A stretch of DNA of 64,000 nt from Metaphire vulgaris (lineage: Eukaryota > Annelida > Clitellata > Crassiclitellata > Megascolecidae), in contig CM030869.1 of NCBI GenBank assembly GCA_018105865.1, positions 1-64,000 of the forward strand, in the 5' to 3' direction. Positions 22,017-33,484 of the stretch are shown piece after piece (the first letter of the stretch is position 1; every line of letters starts with the position of its first letter). The notes under the pieces were generated by a model. The model saw only the letters and a list, made by a program, of their open reading frames with translations. It made no database searches and was not told the DNA's origin. The translations under genes and the position numbers were made by a program.

Positions 22017-22310
22017 CCGTGCATTTTTCGTAAAAGTATGGTGACTGCCCTACTACTTTTGGGCTAAAAAGCTGGATGCTTTAACACACCAACGGAAATT
22101 ATTGTGCCAATAATTTAGAATCACACACATGCTTTAAGAATACAATTTATGTCCAGTCACTTTCCTTTCCTCTAGTCACGTCTTTGATATTGGACTAATT
22201 TTATATTGATTTACAAAACTTTGTACTCTTAAACCATTTTTATACGCTGGCTGCACTAGTTCCATTTCTTTAAGAAAAATGTGCTCCTAAAAAGTTTTAA
22301 GGAAAATGCA
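22017..22310. repeat. Inverted flank segments between two fold-back copies
   Basis: 22017-22163 is the reverse complement of the left flank at 19470-19622. 22183-22310 is the reverse complement of the right flank at about 22640-22770. In copy B (37.3-40.0 kb) the same left and right flanks surround one fold-back element in direct order. The arrangement here is left-element-left' followed by right'-element-right. Confidence 0.7.
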
Positions 22311-22665
22311 ATGTCAGCATTTTCAAACGGCCCTCGTGCAGATTTGCGTGACGGATATGCAGTCCTCACCGATTTGTTGGTCGGGTGAGATTGTATTTCT
22401 GCTGTCCAGATTTGCATGTGGCTTAGTCAACGGTTCGGACAGACAGGAATGTATTTCCATTGCACAGAGGCTCGCGCAACTCACGTTGAGCGGGATTGCA
22501 TCTCTGGATTTGCAGTCCATCCGTTCGTTTCCCTGGACAAGATTGTATTTCTGTACAGCGGATTTGCATTCTGCTCGTTCGGCGAGTTGGGCAGGATTGT
22601 ATATCCATCACGCAGATCTGCACGAGGCTCATTTGAAAATGCTGGTCTTGCATTTTTCTTAAACC
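22305..22665. repeat. Fold-back element, part 2: ~54-bp repeats
   Basis: A second copy of the CCTCGTGCAGAT...ATCTGCACGAGG unit with four degenerate ~54-bp internal repeats, nearly identical to 19622-19966. Its outer arms (22205-22365 and 22600-22760) are also inverted to each other (GCTGGCTGCAC...GTGCAGCCAGC). Confidence 0.75.
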
Positions 22666-23240
22666 TTTGGTGCACATTTTAAAAAAAGAAATAGAGCAAG
22701 TGCAGCCAGCCTAAAAAAATGGCTTAAGATTACAGAGTTTTGTAAATAAATTTTTAATTAATCCAATATTAAGGATGTTAATTGAATAAATCAATAAATT
22801 CGTTCAGATAAATATTTGAAATAGTTGTATGGAAATGCTCATTTACATAATAAATTCTACTTTGAGTGAGTAGGTGTTGTATCTGCAATATGTCAATATA
22901 AATTTGAAAGTCTCTTGCAATCTGCCGACATATGGAAAGACAGCACGAGGAGACATCACTGGTTGAAGAAGACATCACAGAAGAAAAAGAAAACAGAAAA
23001 AGCTGTGGAAGACATCACAGTCTCTCAGCTACCAGGTAGAATGGGCCTCAAGCCTCTGAAATACTGATCAGGCCTCTCTTTTCCATCAAAGTTGATCGCT
23101 GTTGAATCAAATTACTTGAAATTGATTGTTGATGGGGTCTGTTGCCAGGTAGATTGTCTCCCAAATCCATTTTTGCTAACGAAAGGTTGGATGATTGGTT
23201 TTCCATACATTTTCCAGGTAAGTTTTGCAATAAATGGTCT

Positions 23241-23970
23241 TGGCTGCATTATAAAATTATTAGTTTTTATCACGATTTTATGTGAGTTAAATCACACCTC
23301 ATAATTTAGCTTCAGCTGCCAAGGTGAGTTCAGTGAGTAATGAGTACTTGTGTTTGCAGACAGTTTGCGCAGGGACATATTTATTTCAAAATTATTAACT
23401 TGAATCATTTTATCAATTGACCAAGTTGGTGGTTGAAACAAATTTTCTAATTTAGCAACCTGTCTTCTAAGAAAGTACCCCAAGGTCTAGTCTTTATAAA
23501 TGTGAAAGGAGCAATGCTGTCAGTGATCAATAGGAGCAGGGTGCAATTTGTGACCTGGAACAGTAGAGGGAATATGGGAATGCATGGTTTAATGCAGATT
23601 ACTTTGCTCTAATTTTCAATATTATTTGTATAGATTGTCACCATTTATTTATAGCACAACTGAAAGTTGCAACAATTGAAAATCTGCAGCTAAATTCATG
23701 CATCTACACTGCTAATTAAAATGAAATTGGTTGAAAGATGTTTTGAGGTAATTCTACATAATTTTGCTGTATTTGGCCACGTAACTCGCCTCTAAGAGGA
23801 TGTGCCGGCCTCCGAAAACTACGGCATCAGGTTGATCTGGACGTCACCCTGATTCCTCCTGGAAGCATTCTCTGAGGCGCTCTAGAAAAGGATAGATTGA
23901 TCAGCTCCGACAGGACAACATCCCTCCCAGCTCCCTCTGGCAAAGTGCCAGAGGACATAGTACTGATACT
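23241..23970. other. No gene recognised
   Basis: 23790-23960 reads in part like the tail of a LINE (IDQLRQDNIPPSSLW on the plus strand) and is continued after the hAT at 24793, but it is too short to assign with confidence. Confidence 0.3.
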
Positions 23971-24792
23971 CAGTGATGGGCACTAGTTAACTAAAATAGT
24001 TATAACTATTAGTTTAACTGGAAAAATTTAGTTGAGGCAATAGTTTAACTACTTTTTTGGCAACTTTTTTATTTTACTGCTTATTTTTTAGTGCGCTTTG
24101 CACTGAAACATGACAATGATTTACACTAGTGTTGCTGACATTGTTGTCGAACCTTCTGATTGTTGATCACATTGTTTGATGCAAGTACCTCCTGCATAAA
24201 CCTTCAGAGGGCGGTTCTACGTTGTGGATGGCTGGAAATGCATCCCTTCACCAGACCACCCTAAAATGCATGTGTGGCATTGATGACTTTCTGAGAAAAA
24301 TGTTTGGTATTTATTTCTTGGTAGTGCTTTGGTCTAACAGAATACTTACTGACTAACTACAGTTCATTTTGCACTATGAATCTGTACAACCAGACTAAAA
24401 GCACTTTTATGCATTGTCAATTATGAACATTATATTTTATAAATCAAATCTACAGATTTCTTCTAAACCGTTTGCATATCATTCCTTTGACAATTGGCGG
24501 GATCTTCTTAGAAATTCATTGCATCCCCACCGAGAGTTCTTGCAACCGTCACTGTAAGCCTTCATAGATATTACGGCGAGTTCTTTTTGTTACATTGAAA
24601 GGAGTCAAATAATAAAAAAATTACAAAAAAGTTGCAAAATAGTTGGAAATAGTTTAACTACTTTAAAAAAGTTTAGTTAAACTTTTTTGAGAAAATTTTA
24701 ACTAATAGTTAAAATAATAGTTTAACTACAAATATTTAGTTTAAAATAAAGTTTAGTTTAACTACTTTTTTTCCATCTAGTGCCCATCACTG
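23971..24792. mobile_element. Non-autonomous hAT, CAGTGATGGGCACTAG ends
   Basis: 822 bp with 16-bp perfect inverted ends CAGTGATGGGCACTAG and a perfect 8-bp duplication CTGATACT (23963-23970 and 24793-24800). Subterminal regions carry many AGTTTAACTA / TAGTTAAACT motifs at both sides, a pattern usual for transposase-binding repeats in this family. No coding capacity was seen. A right-end fragment of the same family is at 44456-44524. Confidence 0.93.
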
Positions 24793-24992
24793 CTGATACT
24801 GAGGCAACACAACAGCCCACTGCTGGCTACACGAACTGACTACATAATTTTGGTATGCTGATTTCAGATCTGCACTCAGAATTTCTCTATCATGTCAATT
24901 TTTTAAAAATAGAAATTGCAAATAAAATTTTATGTACACTGTAGTTACAATGGGAAAATTTGCCAGCCTCAGTAACAATAATTGAAAAAAGG

Positions 24993-25362
24993 ACCTGTCC
25001 ATTAATTATGTCAGCAATTTTTGACCCCCTCCCCCATTGTCAACAACTAAACTTTCACTTAACCCACCCCATAATTACGTCAAACACTTTTGACCCCCCT
25101 CCAGATCATTGACAGTTCACAATAACAAGGTTAGAATTTTTGTGGTGATGACCATTTTTTGCTGGAGTGTCAAAATCTGGTGGTGACCTTTTTGCCATGC
25201 TTTTTCCCATTGTAATAAGTACAGTAGTATTCCATGAAATTTCAATTCCTGATTATTTGTAAAAAGTGAAATTGTTGACGTCAACTTCTCGACCCCTCTG
25301 TCAACAACTGTCGAACTTTTCAAACCCCTCCCCTAAATTGACGTAATTAATGGACAGCCCCA
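24993..25362. mobile_element. GGGGCTGTCC-family element, near full length
   Basis: Left end GGACCTGTCCATTAATTATG, right end GACGTAATTAATGGACAGCC. The interior keeps the family order, including ACAATAACAAGGTTAGAA and CCATTGTAATAAGTAC. Confidence 0.8.
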
Positions 25363-25389
25363 AGTGGGTAAACAGCATTTAACTATGCT

Positions 25390-25660
25390 CAAATAGTTAG
25401 CTGAGACATTAAAAAAGGCTCTAGCAACTTCGACAGTCGGCATAATCCTGGTAAGAAGCTGCGCTTTCTGGTGTGTACCCTAGCTGTCGTGTCTTCAAAC
25501 GCCGGCAGTAATCGGCCATCATATGAGTGTCCCATCTGGCCTAATAGAGTGCCTCCATAGACCGCATCCAGCGACATCCTGGGGGGTTCGCTCTACCTGT
25601 TCGTCACTCCAGGGCAGACGCGTCGGGGCGAATTTTTAGCAGAGGGTGCATGTTTCAGAA
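25390..25660 (-). other. Possible transposon-derived coding remnant
   Basis: A GC-richer island. The minus strand contains an open stretch (25577-25389) and, in another frame, HMMADYCRRLK, which recalls a short motif in uncharacterised transposon-linked proteins. No family is claimed. Confidence 0.25.
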
Positions 25661-26489
25661 GCGGAGCTTTAAAATAATTAAAAACCCTGAGAAGCAAAAA
25701 TGTTATCGCAACTCGTTTACAGTACAGTATCTTTTCAAAACCGTGACAAGTAGTAAAAGGTCATCATCATAGTTTCTTTCTGACTGTAAAGCGCCAGTAA
25801 ATCGAGAAAGAAATTCAATAAATACCATGAGTAATATATTAAAGATTTGCAGGCACCGGAAATAGCATAGATAGGCCCTTTTTACTTTACTTACTTGCAA
25901 CATCTCGAGTTTTCATTATATAGCCGCCGGGAACCAGCGTTGGTCACGTGATCATCTTGGTTTACAAGAATCATGTGAGTGAAATAAAGGTGTTTTAGTG
26001 AAATAAATAAAAAGTATTGTTATTAAAGCAAATTCTATTGTCTTGGATGTTTTGGCGCAGTCTTCGTCCGCTCGACAGAGACTGCCTCTTAATTTCATCT
26101 GAAAGTGTTCTTCATTTCTTGTATGTCGAGATCACCGTCAGTTCCTGGTGTCTAAATTGTAACATAATTAACCTAATTTCTATAGCGCTTGTGTTAGCTT
26201 AATTCCTACAAATTAGCTTTTCCCAGTGCTTTTTCTCATCTTTAATCCCTTTTTTGTTCTGTCCTGTGTTGACCAGCCGTTTGTTGTACGTGTTTTGATA
26301 ATTGTGTGCGGTGCTTTGTCAAGTAACTATTAGGCCTATAGCGGTCATTCATGGTTACTAGACACCTAGCACAGCCTCATTCACTGTCTATTGCAACTAG
26401 CATATCAGAACACAGCGAACTTTTGTACATTACACAAACCATTTTAACTCCCACTCCTTGCCGGCTGCATGAGAAATAAAATCTCTGAT

Positions 26490-26562
26490 CGTTGGGTGTT
26501 GAACCCGGGGATTATACAACATCTCCCGGTTTAAGAGCTGACGCTCTGTTGGGATAGCCACA
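26490..26562 (-). repeat. tRNA-derived (Lys-like) remnant, SINE head?
   Basis: The minus strand reads AACAGAGCGTCAGCTCTTAA, then ACCGGGAGATG, then CCGGGTTCAACACCC. The spacing of an A-box-like region, a CTCTTAA anticodon-type loop and a GGTTCAACACC B box matches a tRNA-Lys layout. The T stem and acceptor stem do not pair, so it is a tRNA pseudogene or the head of a SINE, not a working tRNA. Confidence 0.5.
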
Positions 26563-27358
26563 GAGGTAGACAGATAATAGATAGAATAGTAAATATATTG
26601 AAATAAGGAAATCAATTGAGTCAAGGCTGTTGATGACCGCATGTAAATAACCGGACACAGAGACAATCCTTGGGCCATATTCAGTAGGAAGGACTGTTAA
26701 CATCGGATGGAGGTAAGTGTAATGCAATGTAATGTAAAATTACAAAACAGCTGTTCAATTTCTACTCATTTAAGGGAAGCATTGCTTTTAACGGAGGCTG
26801 GCATCTGCTTAGCTTCTTTACTGTGTAAGAGGATCTCTGTCTTTTGGAGAAATGGGAGATGTTTATTTTAGAATGAGGAACTCTTAATAATTTTGAATGT
26901 TGTATTGTTGTATAATGTGTGCAGAAGTGACTGTGTGAAAGACTGTCTTCAATTTATTTTAGATGCTGAGCTATTGGAAATGGATGATAACAGTCCGGTT
27001 GTCAGAGTGGATGAATTGATTCGGTGGAGTTGTACCTTTGTACCGGCGTACAATCAGATGGAAGAGATCGCCATTAAACGATCATCACCCTTTCCTTTTA
27101 ACCAAGATATTAACAGCAAAATTGCTTACTGGTAAGTTGTTCAATATCAGTCAGAATTTTGGTTACAGGTATGTCAATGGATAAATATTTCAGCGTGAAA
27201 TTATAAAGAATGACTACACTGTAATTATATTAATGAGGAGTTATGTTAGTGTCATTTATAAACCATGGCCAATCAAATAAGGCTTTTGGACATATGTGAT
27301 CTTTGAAAGAACAAAAATTGTCCCTGTAATGTACTTCATTACTGGATCCATTTGCTTA

Positions 27359-27438
27359 GGGGCTGTCCATTAATTATGTCAACAATTTTTGGGCAATTTT
27401 GACCCCCTCCCTTGTCAACAACTGTCAACTTTCACTTA
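27359..27438 (+). mobile_element. GGGGCTGTCC-family end fragment in GDAP2 intron 1
   Basis: GGGGCTGTCCATTAATTATG and the next ~60 bp of the family; the remainder is missing. It ends about 30 bp before the exon 2 acceptor. Confidence 0.8.
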
Positions 27439-28231
27439 ATTGGCATTCTGTTGCTGCTGTTTTATAGGAATGGTGACATTACTTTGTTGAATGCACACGC
27501 AATCGTCTGCTGTAATAATGAGTCACTGACTGACACTGGCGCTGTGACATCAGCAACTATCCTAAAGGCCGGGGAAGGAACTGCGAGACGAAATGCTGAA
27601 TGAAATCAAGAGTACGTCTCGAGATTCTTTTGCCTTCAGATATTTAAATTTCCTGCTTTGATCGCTAAGTGAAAGTTTCTGTATTTATCTTTTTAAGTGT
27701 AGAGTTGTTACGTTTTCAATGTTTGAGTTTTTTTGCATTATGTCTTTTAGCAATCACAAAGACACTGAAGTGATACCTAAGACAGAATTATGTCCAAATA
27801 ACCAGCAATTGCTAGAACTTTATTTGTCATGGTAGCTTTGCACTGTACACTTTACTTTAAGTGACTTTAGCGTGACATACATTAATTGGTACTTTTAACT
27901 TACTACTGGTTTAGGAACTGATTAAGAGGATTTTATGTTATGTATATGCATTTGTTGATTGTTGCTGAGTGCAGTGCTGATGTGTCTTTCAGCGTGTCGT
28001 ACAGGAGAGGCAAAGATCAGCAAAGGTTATTGCCTTCCAGCAAGCCATGTGATACATACTGTTGGTCCACGATACAACATAAAATACAAAACAGCTGCTG
28101 AAAATGCTCTGTTTAACAGTTACAGAAACACCTTGCTGCTACTTTGGTCAGTATCTTACGTAACTCGGTTTGTCCATATGAATTGCCTATGTGCTTTCTC
28201 TTGATTTCTGATTAATTTGTTACCGTACTAG

Positions 28232-28338
28232 ATAAAATGATGATCGAAGCTTGATCATGAATATGGCCTTTGAAAATTTTTGAGGAGAATTGAACACCGA
28301 GTTGTGACAGTCGAGTGTTTATGGAAGATGAAATGTCT
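28232..28338 (+). repeat. 107-bp direct repeat, copy 1 (GDAP2 intron 3)
   Basis: Identical over 107 bp to 28613-28719. Starts ATAAAATGATGATCGAAGC and ends GGAAGATGAAATGTCT. Confidence 0.95.
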
Positions 28339-28561
28339 AGTAATTTTCTTATTATCAATAGTTTTAATTTATGTGTTTATTTTTCCTTTGACTTTTATAC
28401 AATAGGGAAAGAAATCTATAAACACTCGGTCTGCGTTGCATTCACACAGACAGACGAGCATATCCGTCATTAGAAGGCGCTCACATTGCGCTCAGTAAGC
28501 AATTTCATTTTCTGTTAAATTAATGGATTTGTAATGTGTAAAGAAATCATGAAGTCATTGA

Positions 28562-28602
<41 letters not shown>
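28562..28602. repeat. (CT)n microsatellite
   Basis: Lies just before copy 2 of the 107-bp repeat, in GDAP2 intron 4. Confidence 0.9.
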
Positions 28603-28606
<4 letters not shown>

Positions 28607-28612
28607 TCTCCT

Positions 28613-28719
28613 ATAAAATGATGATCGAAGCTTGATCATGAATATGGCCTTTGAAAATTTTTGAGGAGAATTGAACACCGAGTTGTGACAGTCGAGTGTT
28701 TATGGAAGATGAAATGTCT
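28613..28719 (+). repeat. 107-bp direct repeat, copy 2 (GDAP2 intron 4)
   Basis: No difference from copy 1 was seen. The two copies are offset by 381 bp and bracket exon 4 (28406-28494). Confidence 0.95.
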
Positions 28720-31292
28720 TTTGTGTATCTTTATGAATGCATTTTATTTCAAGCTTTTTCATGGATTTTTCCGTTTGTTATTTGCTTAGGGACGGTTCGT
28801 AGGTTCCTTGAGAAATTTGGAGAGAAGATTGATCTGATCGTGTTTGTTGTGACGGGGCTCGACCGGGTCAGAACTTGATTCAAGCATTGACCTTAATTGC
28901 AGGAAATTGATTATTCAAATTGAGTTTTAGAATCAATAACTTTTTATAAAATAATTTAATTCAACTCTTTTTCAAGATATCTAATATTATTTAATCGATA
29001 TTGTGAATTCAGAAGGTCACAAACAAATAACTGTTGAAGATTTCTGAATTGAAAGAGTAATTGTATTTCTAATTCTGTCCCCAGGAGTCGTACAATTCTC
29101 TTCTTCCGATATATTTTCCACGAAATACGTCGGAAGAACTCTATGCAGTTCAGCGTCTTCCGGTTGAGATTGGCAACGAGGACGGAGAACCGGTCATAGC
29201 GGAACGAAAGATTCGCATCTCCGCCAATCCTTCAAAAGAAACGTCTGGTAAATTACGGATTTCAAATTCAGTGCAGTTTGGCATCTAGACCGATAGAATG
29301 CCTCTTTTGTTGGCTAGTTTCCTTCGCCTGTCTCACTGTTTTTCACTCTGTTATGTCGGGCATAGATGTGCTTTTTTGCAGATGGATTTGTGCATTTGTG
29401 TTAGAACAGATGCTACACAATACCATCAATTGTATTATTAATGGCTTGACAGAATTTGACTGAATATCTTTTAAAATTTCATTTACTGTATCTCTCTCTC
29501 TCATTGTCAGTGACTCGCATTAACTCATGAGATGTTCTTTTTAATTGCCAGGAAATCCAACTGCCCCTGTTGTTACTGTTCTCATTGGTTTATGCTTGAC
29601 CAATTCTTCAGGGAAGGATGATGACGAGGTTGATGACGACTTTGATGATGGACCCAACGAAGAGGAAATAAGAGAGGTCCTCGGGACTAACCTGTCCATT
29701 GGAGAGCATGCATTTTCCAAGATGGAGGCAAACGCAGATAAAGAGCGCATGAGGAGGAGCAAGGCCTTGGCCGTTTCACCGTCAGAGGAAGAACGGAAGG
29801 CGATGTCAGTTGGTCTAAGTTTATCTTTATGCTCGATTATTTATCCATCGCTTGTGACAGTTTCATTCGATGGATTTTGATTTGCAAAAGCGGAATCTGT
29901 AATCTGATATTTTGTCGTATGTCATTGTTTTTGGCGTCTCAGTTACGAACGTTTTCTCAAACGTGCAAAGAACGAGAACTTTGCCGACGTCTCACGCTTT
30001 TGATTTCTTTATCAGTCTGGATTCAACCAGAAGAATCTCCCGGTCGTTGTCTTCATCGCTCGAAATTATCCAAAAAGTCATCTGACCAGTGATAAGGTGA
30101 GGATCGGAGAAATCCATTTGTTTTTATTGGCCTGTTTCTTTTTGGTTAATTTCTAGTTTCATGAGTTTTATTTGACAATTTGATTGGTTGTGACTGATGT
30201 GTGTGTGTGTGTGTGTATATCAGTTTGTTTTCTTCTCATTATATCTGGTATACTATATAGTTAGCTGCTGTGATATGTTGTGTGTAAGTTAGAGCGTGCA
30301 TGTGTTTTGTAGGCGTTGTTGTACTTCATCCACCAGATGGACTCTGTGGTGCAGAGTAAATACGTCTTTGTCTACATTCACACTTTGGCCGAAGCAGAGT
30401 CTCATCCTTCGTCCGAATGTCTCAAGCGTCTTCTTCATGTTCTTGATTCTCGGTTTGTTCTCTGTTCGATTGTGTTTATAATCACTGACGTTGTAGTGTG
30501 CTTGTTAACATTAATTGATTAGGTACAATATAAATAAATAGCTATTTACATTAAATTATATTGCTTGATACTGTGCTATTTTTGTTCTCTGTAGATTTTG
30601 TGTTGTGTCTTGGAAGTTATTAAATATTTGTCCCGGTGTTAATTTCCTTTCGTTCTGTTTCTCATTTCCAAGTTTTAATTCTCATGAGTGTTTATTGATA
30701 ATTGATAGCTTGTGCAATTATAAGCAAGTAAAAGCTTGTAAATTTATATAGCTCTTTAGAAAGTAGTGCAGTAGTAGCTGCTTGTTCTTATGTTGTAGAT
30801 ACGTTAATCGTCTTGAATCTCTGTACATGATCCATGCTGGAATCTGGTCGAAGGTCTGTTGTCCAATGCCTCCTTTGAATAATGGGTTTTTGACGATTAT
30901 GACCATTAATTAATTTATAAACTTTAATGCCATCAAGCACAAATAAGAATTTGACTCTTTCTTCTTTGGCCGTGGATATGTTCAATGGTTATTCTGGCGT
31001 TTTCTGTATTCTAAGGTTTCCTTCTGGTGGTTCAACACTTTCAATGCCCCAGAGCTAAAGTCAAAAATTCATTACCTGCCAGGTATAGAATACCTGTTTG
31101 CTCAAATTCCACCTGATCAGATTGATCTGCCAAACTTTGTGATGGAACACGACTACCAAGTAAGAACTCATTTTAGCATTGCTGTCATTTTCAGATAATC
31201 TGATGAGTCTCATTTTTTGCATTTGTTTGATTGTGATCCTCGGCTGAACAGAGACTCGTGGAAGCGGACTCGGGAGACAGCAGCGCTCCACC

Positions 31293-31376
31293 CAGGGTTA
31301 CTTTTAGGATTATCAATATGGGGGTGTCGGTCTCAAGTTGGGGGGGGTCGTGTTAGGGTGTGTAAAAATATCCCTG
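31293..31376. mobile_element. 84-bp MITE, CAGGGTTA/TATCCCTG family, in last GDAP2 intron
   Basis: Ends CAGGGTTAC and AAAAATATCCCTG, perfect 8-bp duplication GCTCCACC (31285-31292 and 31377-31384). It is an internally deleted relative of 32769-33094. It does not touch the coding exons of GDAP2. Confidence 0.92.
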
Positions 31377-31524
31377 GCTCCACCTGTGAGCATGCTGGAG
31401 GAGGAGGAGGAGATGCTCTGTTACATGTATCACTGTGTGTATTTGACTGGTTTAATTCTGCTGTTGATTTCATTTCTAGACAAATGGGATACGATATTAC
31501 AACTCAAGTGATGACGGCCTCTGA

Positions 31525-32768
31525 CTTGGACATTAATGATCTCTTGTTAATGAACAGTCAATGAGTCCACGAGATGACATCCGAACGTAGATTTTCTCTT
31601 ACATGATTACTGCGTCTAAATGCTTTGAGTAACTTTATCGACAGAACATGTTTTTCAATTAGCAGTTCTCGTGAAATTGGTGTTTTTTTTCAGTGTTCCG
31701 TTTTAAAAGCCGTCTTTCTAGATGAAAGCTATTTGTCAGAATTTCTTCCATTTTCTTTGTTCTCATTACCCTTTGGTGTCTCCCCTTCATTTTACCCTTT
31801 GTGCATTTTATCTCTGAGTTTGAATTAAAGACCGTCTTCCACTGGCCCCCCTGCTCCCTCCAAGCACTTATTAGTTTCAGGATTCTTGGTCGTTGTTCTT
31901 CTCCCAGTGCTCTCACTGTGCACCGAATTCAGGAATTCATTGTTATAAAGTACTTTGCATTCTGTGCTTCTGTTTTCTTTTGCATTTACTCTGAGACTCT
32001 TCTCTTCTGTTTCCAGTGGCAGTTCAAAAGGCAGTGAATGTATTCGGAATGCTTTTATGAGATGATGATGATCAGTAGGTTAATATTTGTCAGAATTTCC
32101 CTGATCATTTCTTATGTTACTAAGTTACAAATTTAAAACTGAAATTAGTTGCATTATTTACTTATTTGCCTTTTAATTGAACGCTTAATTATAATTAATC
32201 GCAGATGTTAAATTGATATTCAGTCTGTCAATTTAATTGTTAAGTGTAAAAAATTTAGTCAGTTCAATTAAATGAGACATTTGTTTGTATTGTTTTAATG
32301 CTAGTAATATCTTGTACCTGACTGATCTCTGGATTGACCTGGATCTTTAGTAGATGGATTTGAAGTACCATCGATTGATACCCTTGGGTATTAGAACTGG
32401 TGCTATAGAAGTGCATTATTATTGTTGTTGTTGATGTGCAGTATTTAAATGGCCAAAGCCTAATATTAGGTCGTCTAATGTTTTTCTCTGCCAATGGTAT
32501 TTTGGTAGCACAGAAGAATTCAGTTCAGTCAGCACTGCGGTGGTTTGGTCTCTTGATGCTACATTTTCCATTTCATTTATTTATTATTTCCTGTTGTGGT
32601 CAAGTCATTCAGACAGGATCCGCTGTCAACAGATCATTTTGTCAATTACATGTCACAGCTGGATAAGAGAAACTGCAGTGACTTCAAAAGACAACGACGA
32701 ATGGCACATGATATTTTACTCTGTGTAGATTTTGTATGATTTTCATGACCATTTTTTCTATTCATATC
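31525..32768. other. GDAP2 3' flank, no gene recognised
   Basis: The 3' untranslated region would start here. A LINE/SINE-tail-like GGTGCTATAGAAGTGCATT near 32400 is followed by a short TTG run. No conserved coding block was found. Confidence 0.4.
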
Positions 32769-33094
32769 CAGGGATATTTTTACACCCCACACACACCCCG
32801 TCCCCAATTTGAGGTCGACACCCCCAACATTTGGTAATGTGACAATGGTATGCATACAAAATGCATATTAATTAGCCCTCAACACCCCCCTCCCCCAAAT
32901 GGAGAAGGACACCTCCAACTTTTATCTTCAGATTGACCATTTTTTGCTTGTCAGACTTTTTTGGTTGAGACTTCCTTCCACATTACGAGACACCCCATAT
33001 TTTCCCGGCCCCCCTCAATTCACAATTCTAGAAAATAACCACACACCCAGATTTTCCCGACACCCCCAAATTCACAATCCTAGAAGTAACCCTG
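32769..33094. mobile_element. 326-bp MITE, CAGGGATA/TAACCCTG family
   Basis: Ends CAGGGATATTTTTACACC and AGAAGTAACCCTG. The repeated flank is ATTCATATC (32760-32768 and 33095-33103), 9 bp by sight; one of these bases may be chance, giving the 8 bp of a hAT. Reverse orientation relative to 6625-6878. Confidence 0.9.
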
Positions 33095-33184
33095 ATTCAT
33101 ATCACAGAAGAGAATGAGGATAAAGTATATTATCCAACTGGCTTGTCAACTCGGAGTTTGTCACTTTGGGATGTTTGTCAGTTG

Positions 33185-33323
33185 GTGTGCCCCAGACCAC
33201 CTACCAGATTCGCGCAAATCCGGTGAGAAAGTTTTCTGTGGGGGGATAGGGGTGGGCAAGGGATCTGACACGCTAGCCCCTTTTGCCCCACCCCAACCAA
33301 ACATTCCTGGCGACGCCACTTCC
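33185..33323 (-). mobile_element. CAGTGGCGTCGCCAGG-family MITE, partial
   Basis: Right end CCTGGCGACGCCACT present; interior GGTAGGTGGTCTGGGGCA read in reverse. The other end is missing. Other copies: 34629-34810, 48163-48350, 49036-49210, 49565-49742, 49934-50116. Confidence 0.8.
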
Positions 33324-33484
33324 TAGTAACCAAGTTTTTAAAAAAATTTAGGCCACTATCTCTTGTGTATCAAAAGTGATTGGCATTCAGACGTTTGCCT
33401 GTAGTATTTTCTATTGCTTAAATTGGACATTTTTACACTACAGAGAATGGTATTTGCAGATGTGTGAATGGCTATCACTTTTAA

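Larger units (their letters stand above)
18080..23240 (+). repeat. Segmental duplication, copy A
   Basis: Aligns in order and orientation with 37330-40020: GACCGTTGAGAAGAGCGG and the next ~450 bp (18080-18570 vs 37332-37700); CAAACATTTTGGATACTG with surrounding ~550 bp (19020-19560 vs 38500-39050); a fold-back element; then CACTGG---GAAGACATCAC and GTCTCTCAGCTACCAG (22900-23230 vs 39740-40020). Copy A is longer because of a hAT insertion and an inverted rearrangement of the fold-back region. No open frame is conserved between copies, so it is probably non-coding or long dead. Confidence 0.75.
26980..31524 (+). pseudogene. GDAP2: GDAP2 homologue with intact splice sites but disabling lesions
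   Basis: GDAP2 proteins join an N-terminal macro domain to a C-terminal CRAL-TRIO/Sec14-like domain. Twelve coding exons can be joined: 26980-27131, 27468-27611, 27993-28146, 28406-28494, 28790-28866, 29085-29247, 29612-29804, 29943-30096, 30313-30452, 30799-30853, 31016-31159, 31480-31524, about 500 codons, close to the vertebrate length. All introns are GT-AG with matching phases. Recognisable blocks: SSPFPFNQDINSKIAYW, TCRTGEAKISKGY and SHVIHTVGPRY (macro); VRRFLEKFGEKID; GNEDGEPVIAERKIRIS; ALLYFIHQMDSVVQSKY and VFVYIHTLAE (CRAL-TRIO); PPDQIDLPNFVMEHD; the short terminal NGIRYYNSSDDGL then TGA. Lesions: one extra G in GGGG 27571-27574, TAA at 28419-28421, TGA at 30001-30003. Start at 26980 is chosen because an AG at 26962 precedes it and MDDNSP-VRVDEL fits the family start. 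It is either an unprocessed pseudogene or an assembly with errors. Confidence 0.88.

Noticed and set aside
31217..31564. 115-codon plus frame across the end of GDAP2
   Set aside because: It reads an intron, an 84-bp MITE and the last exon in the wrong frame. The true last exon is 31480-31524 by phase and family match.
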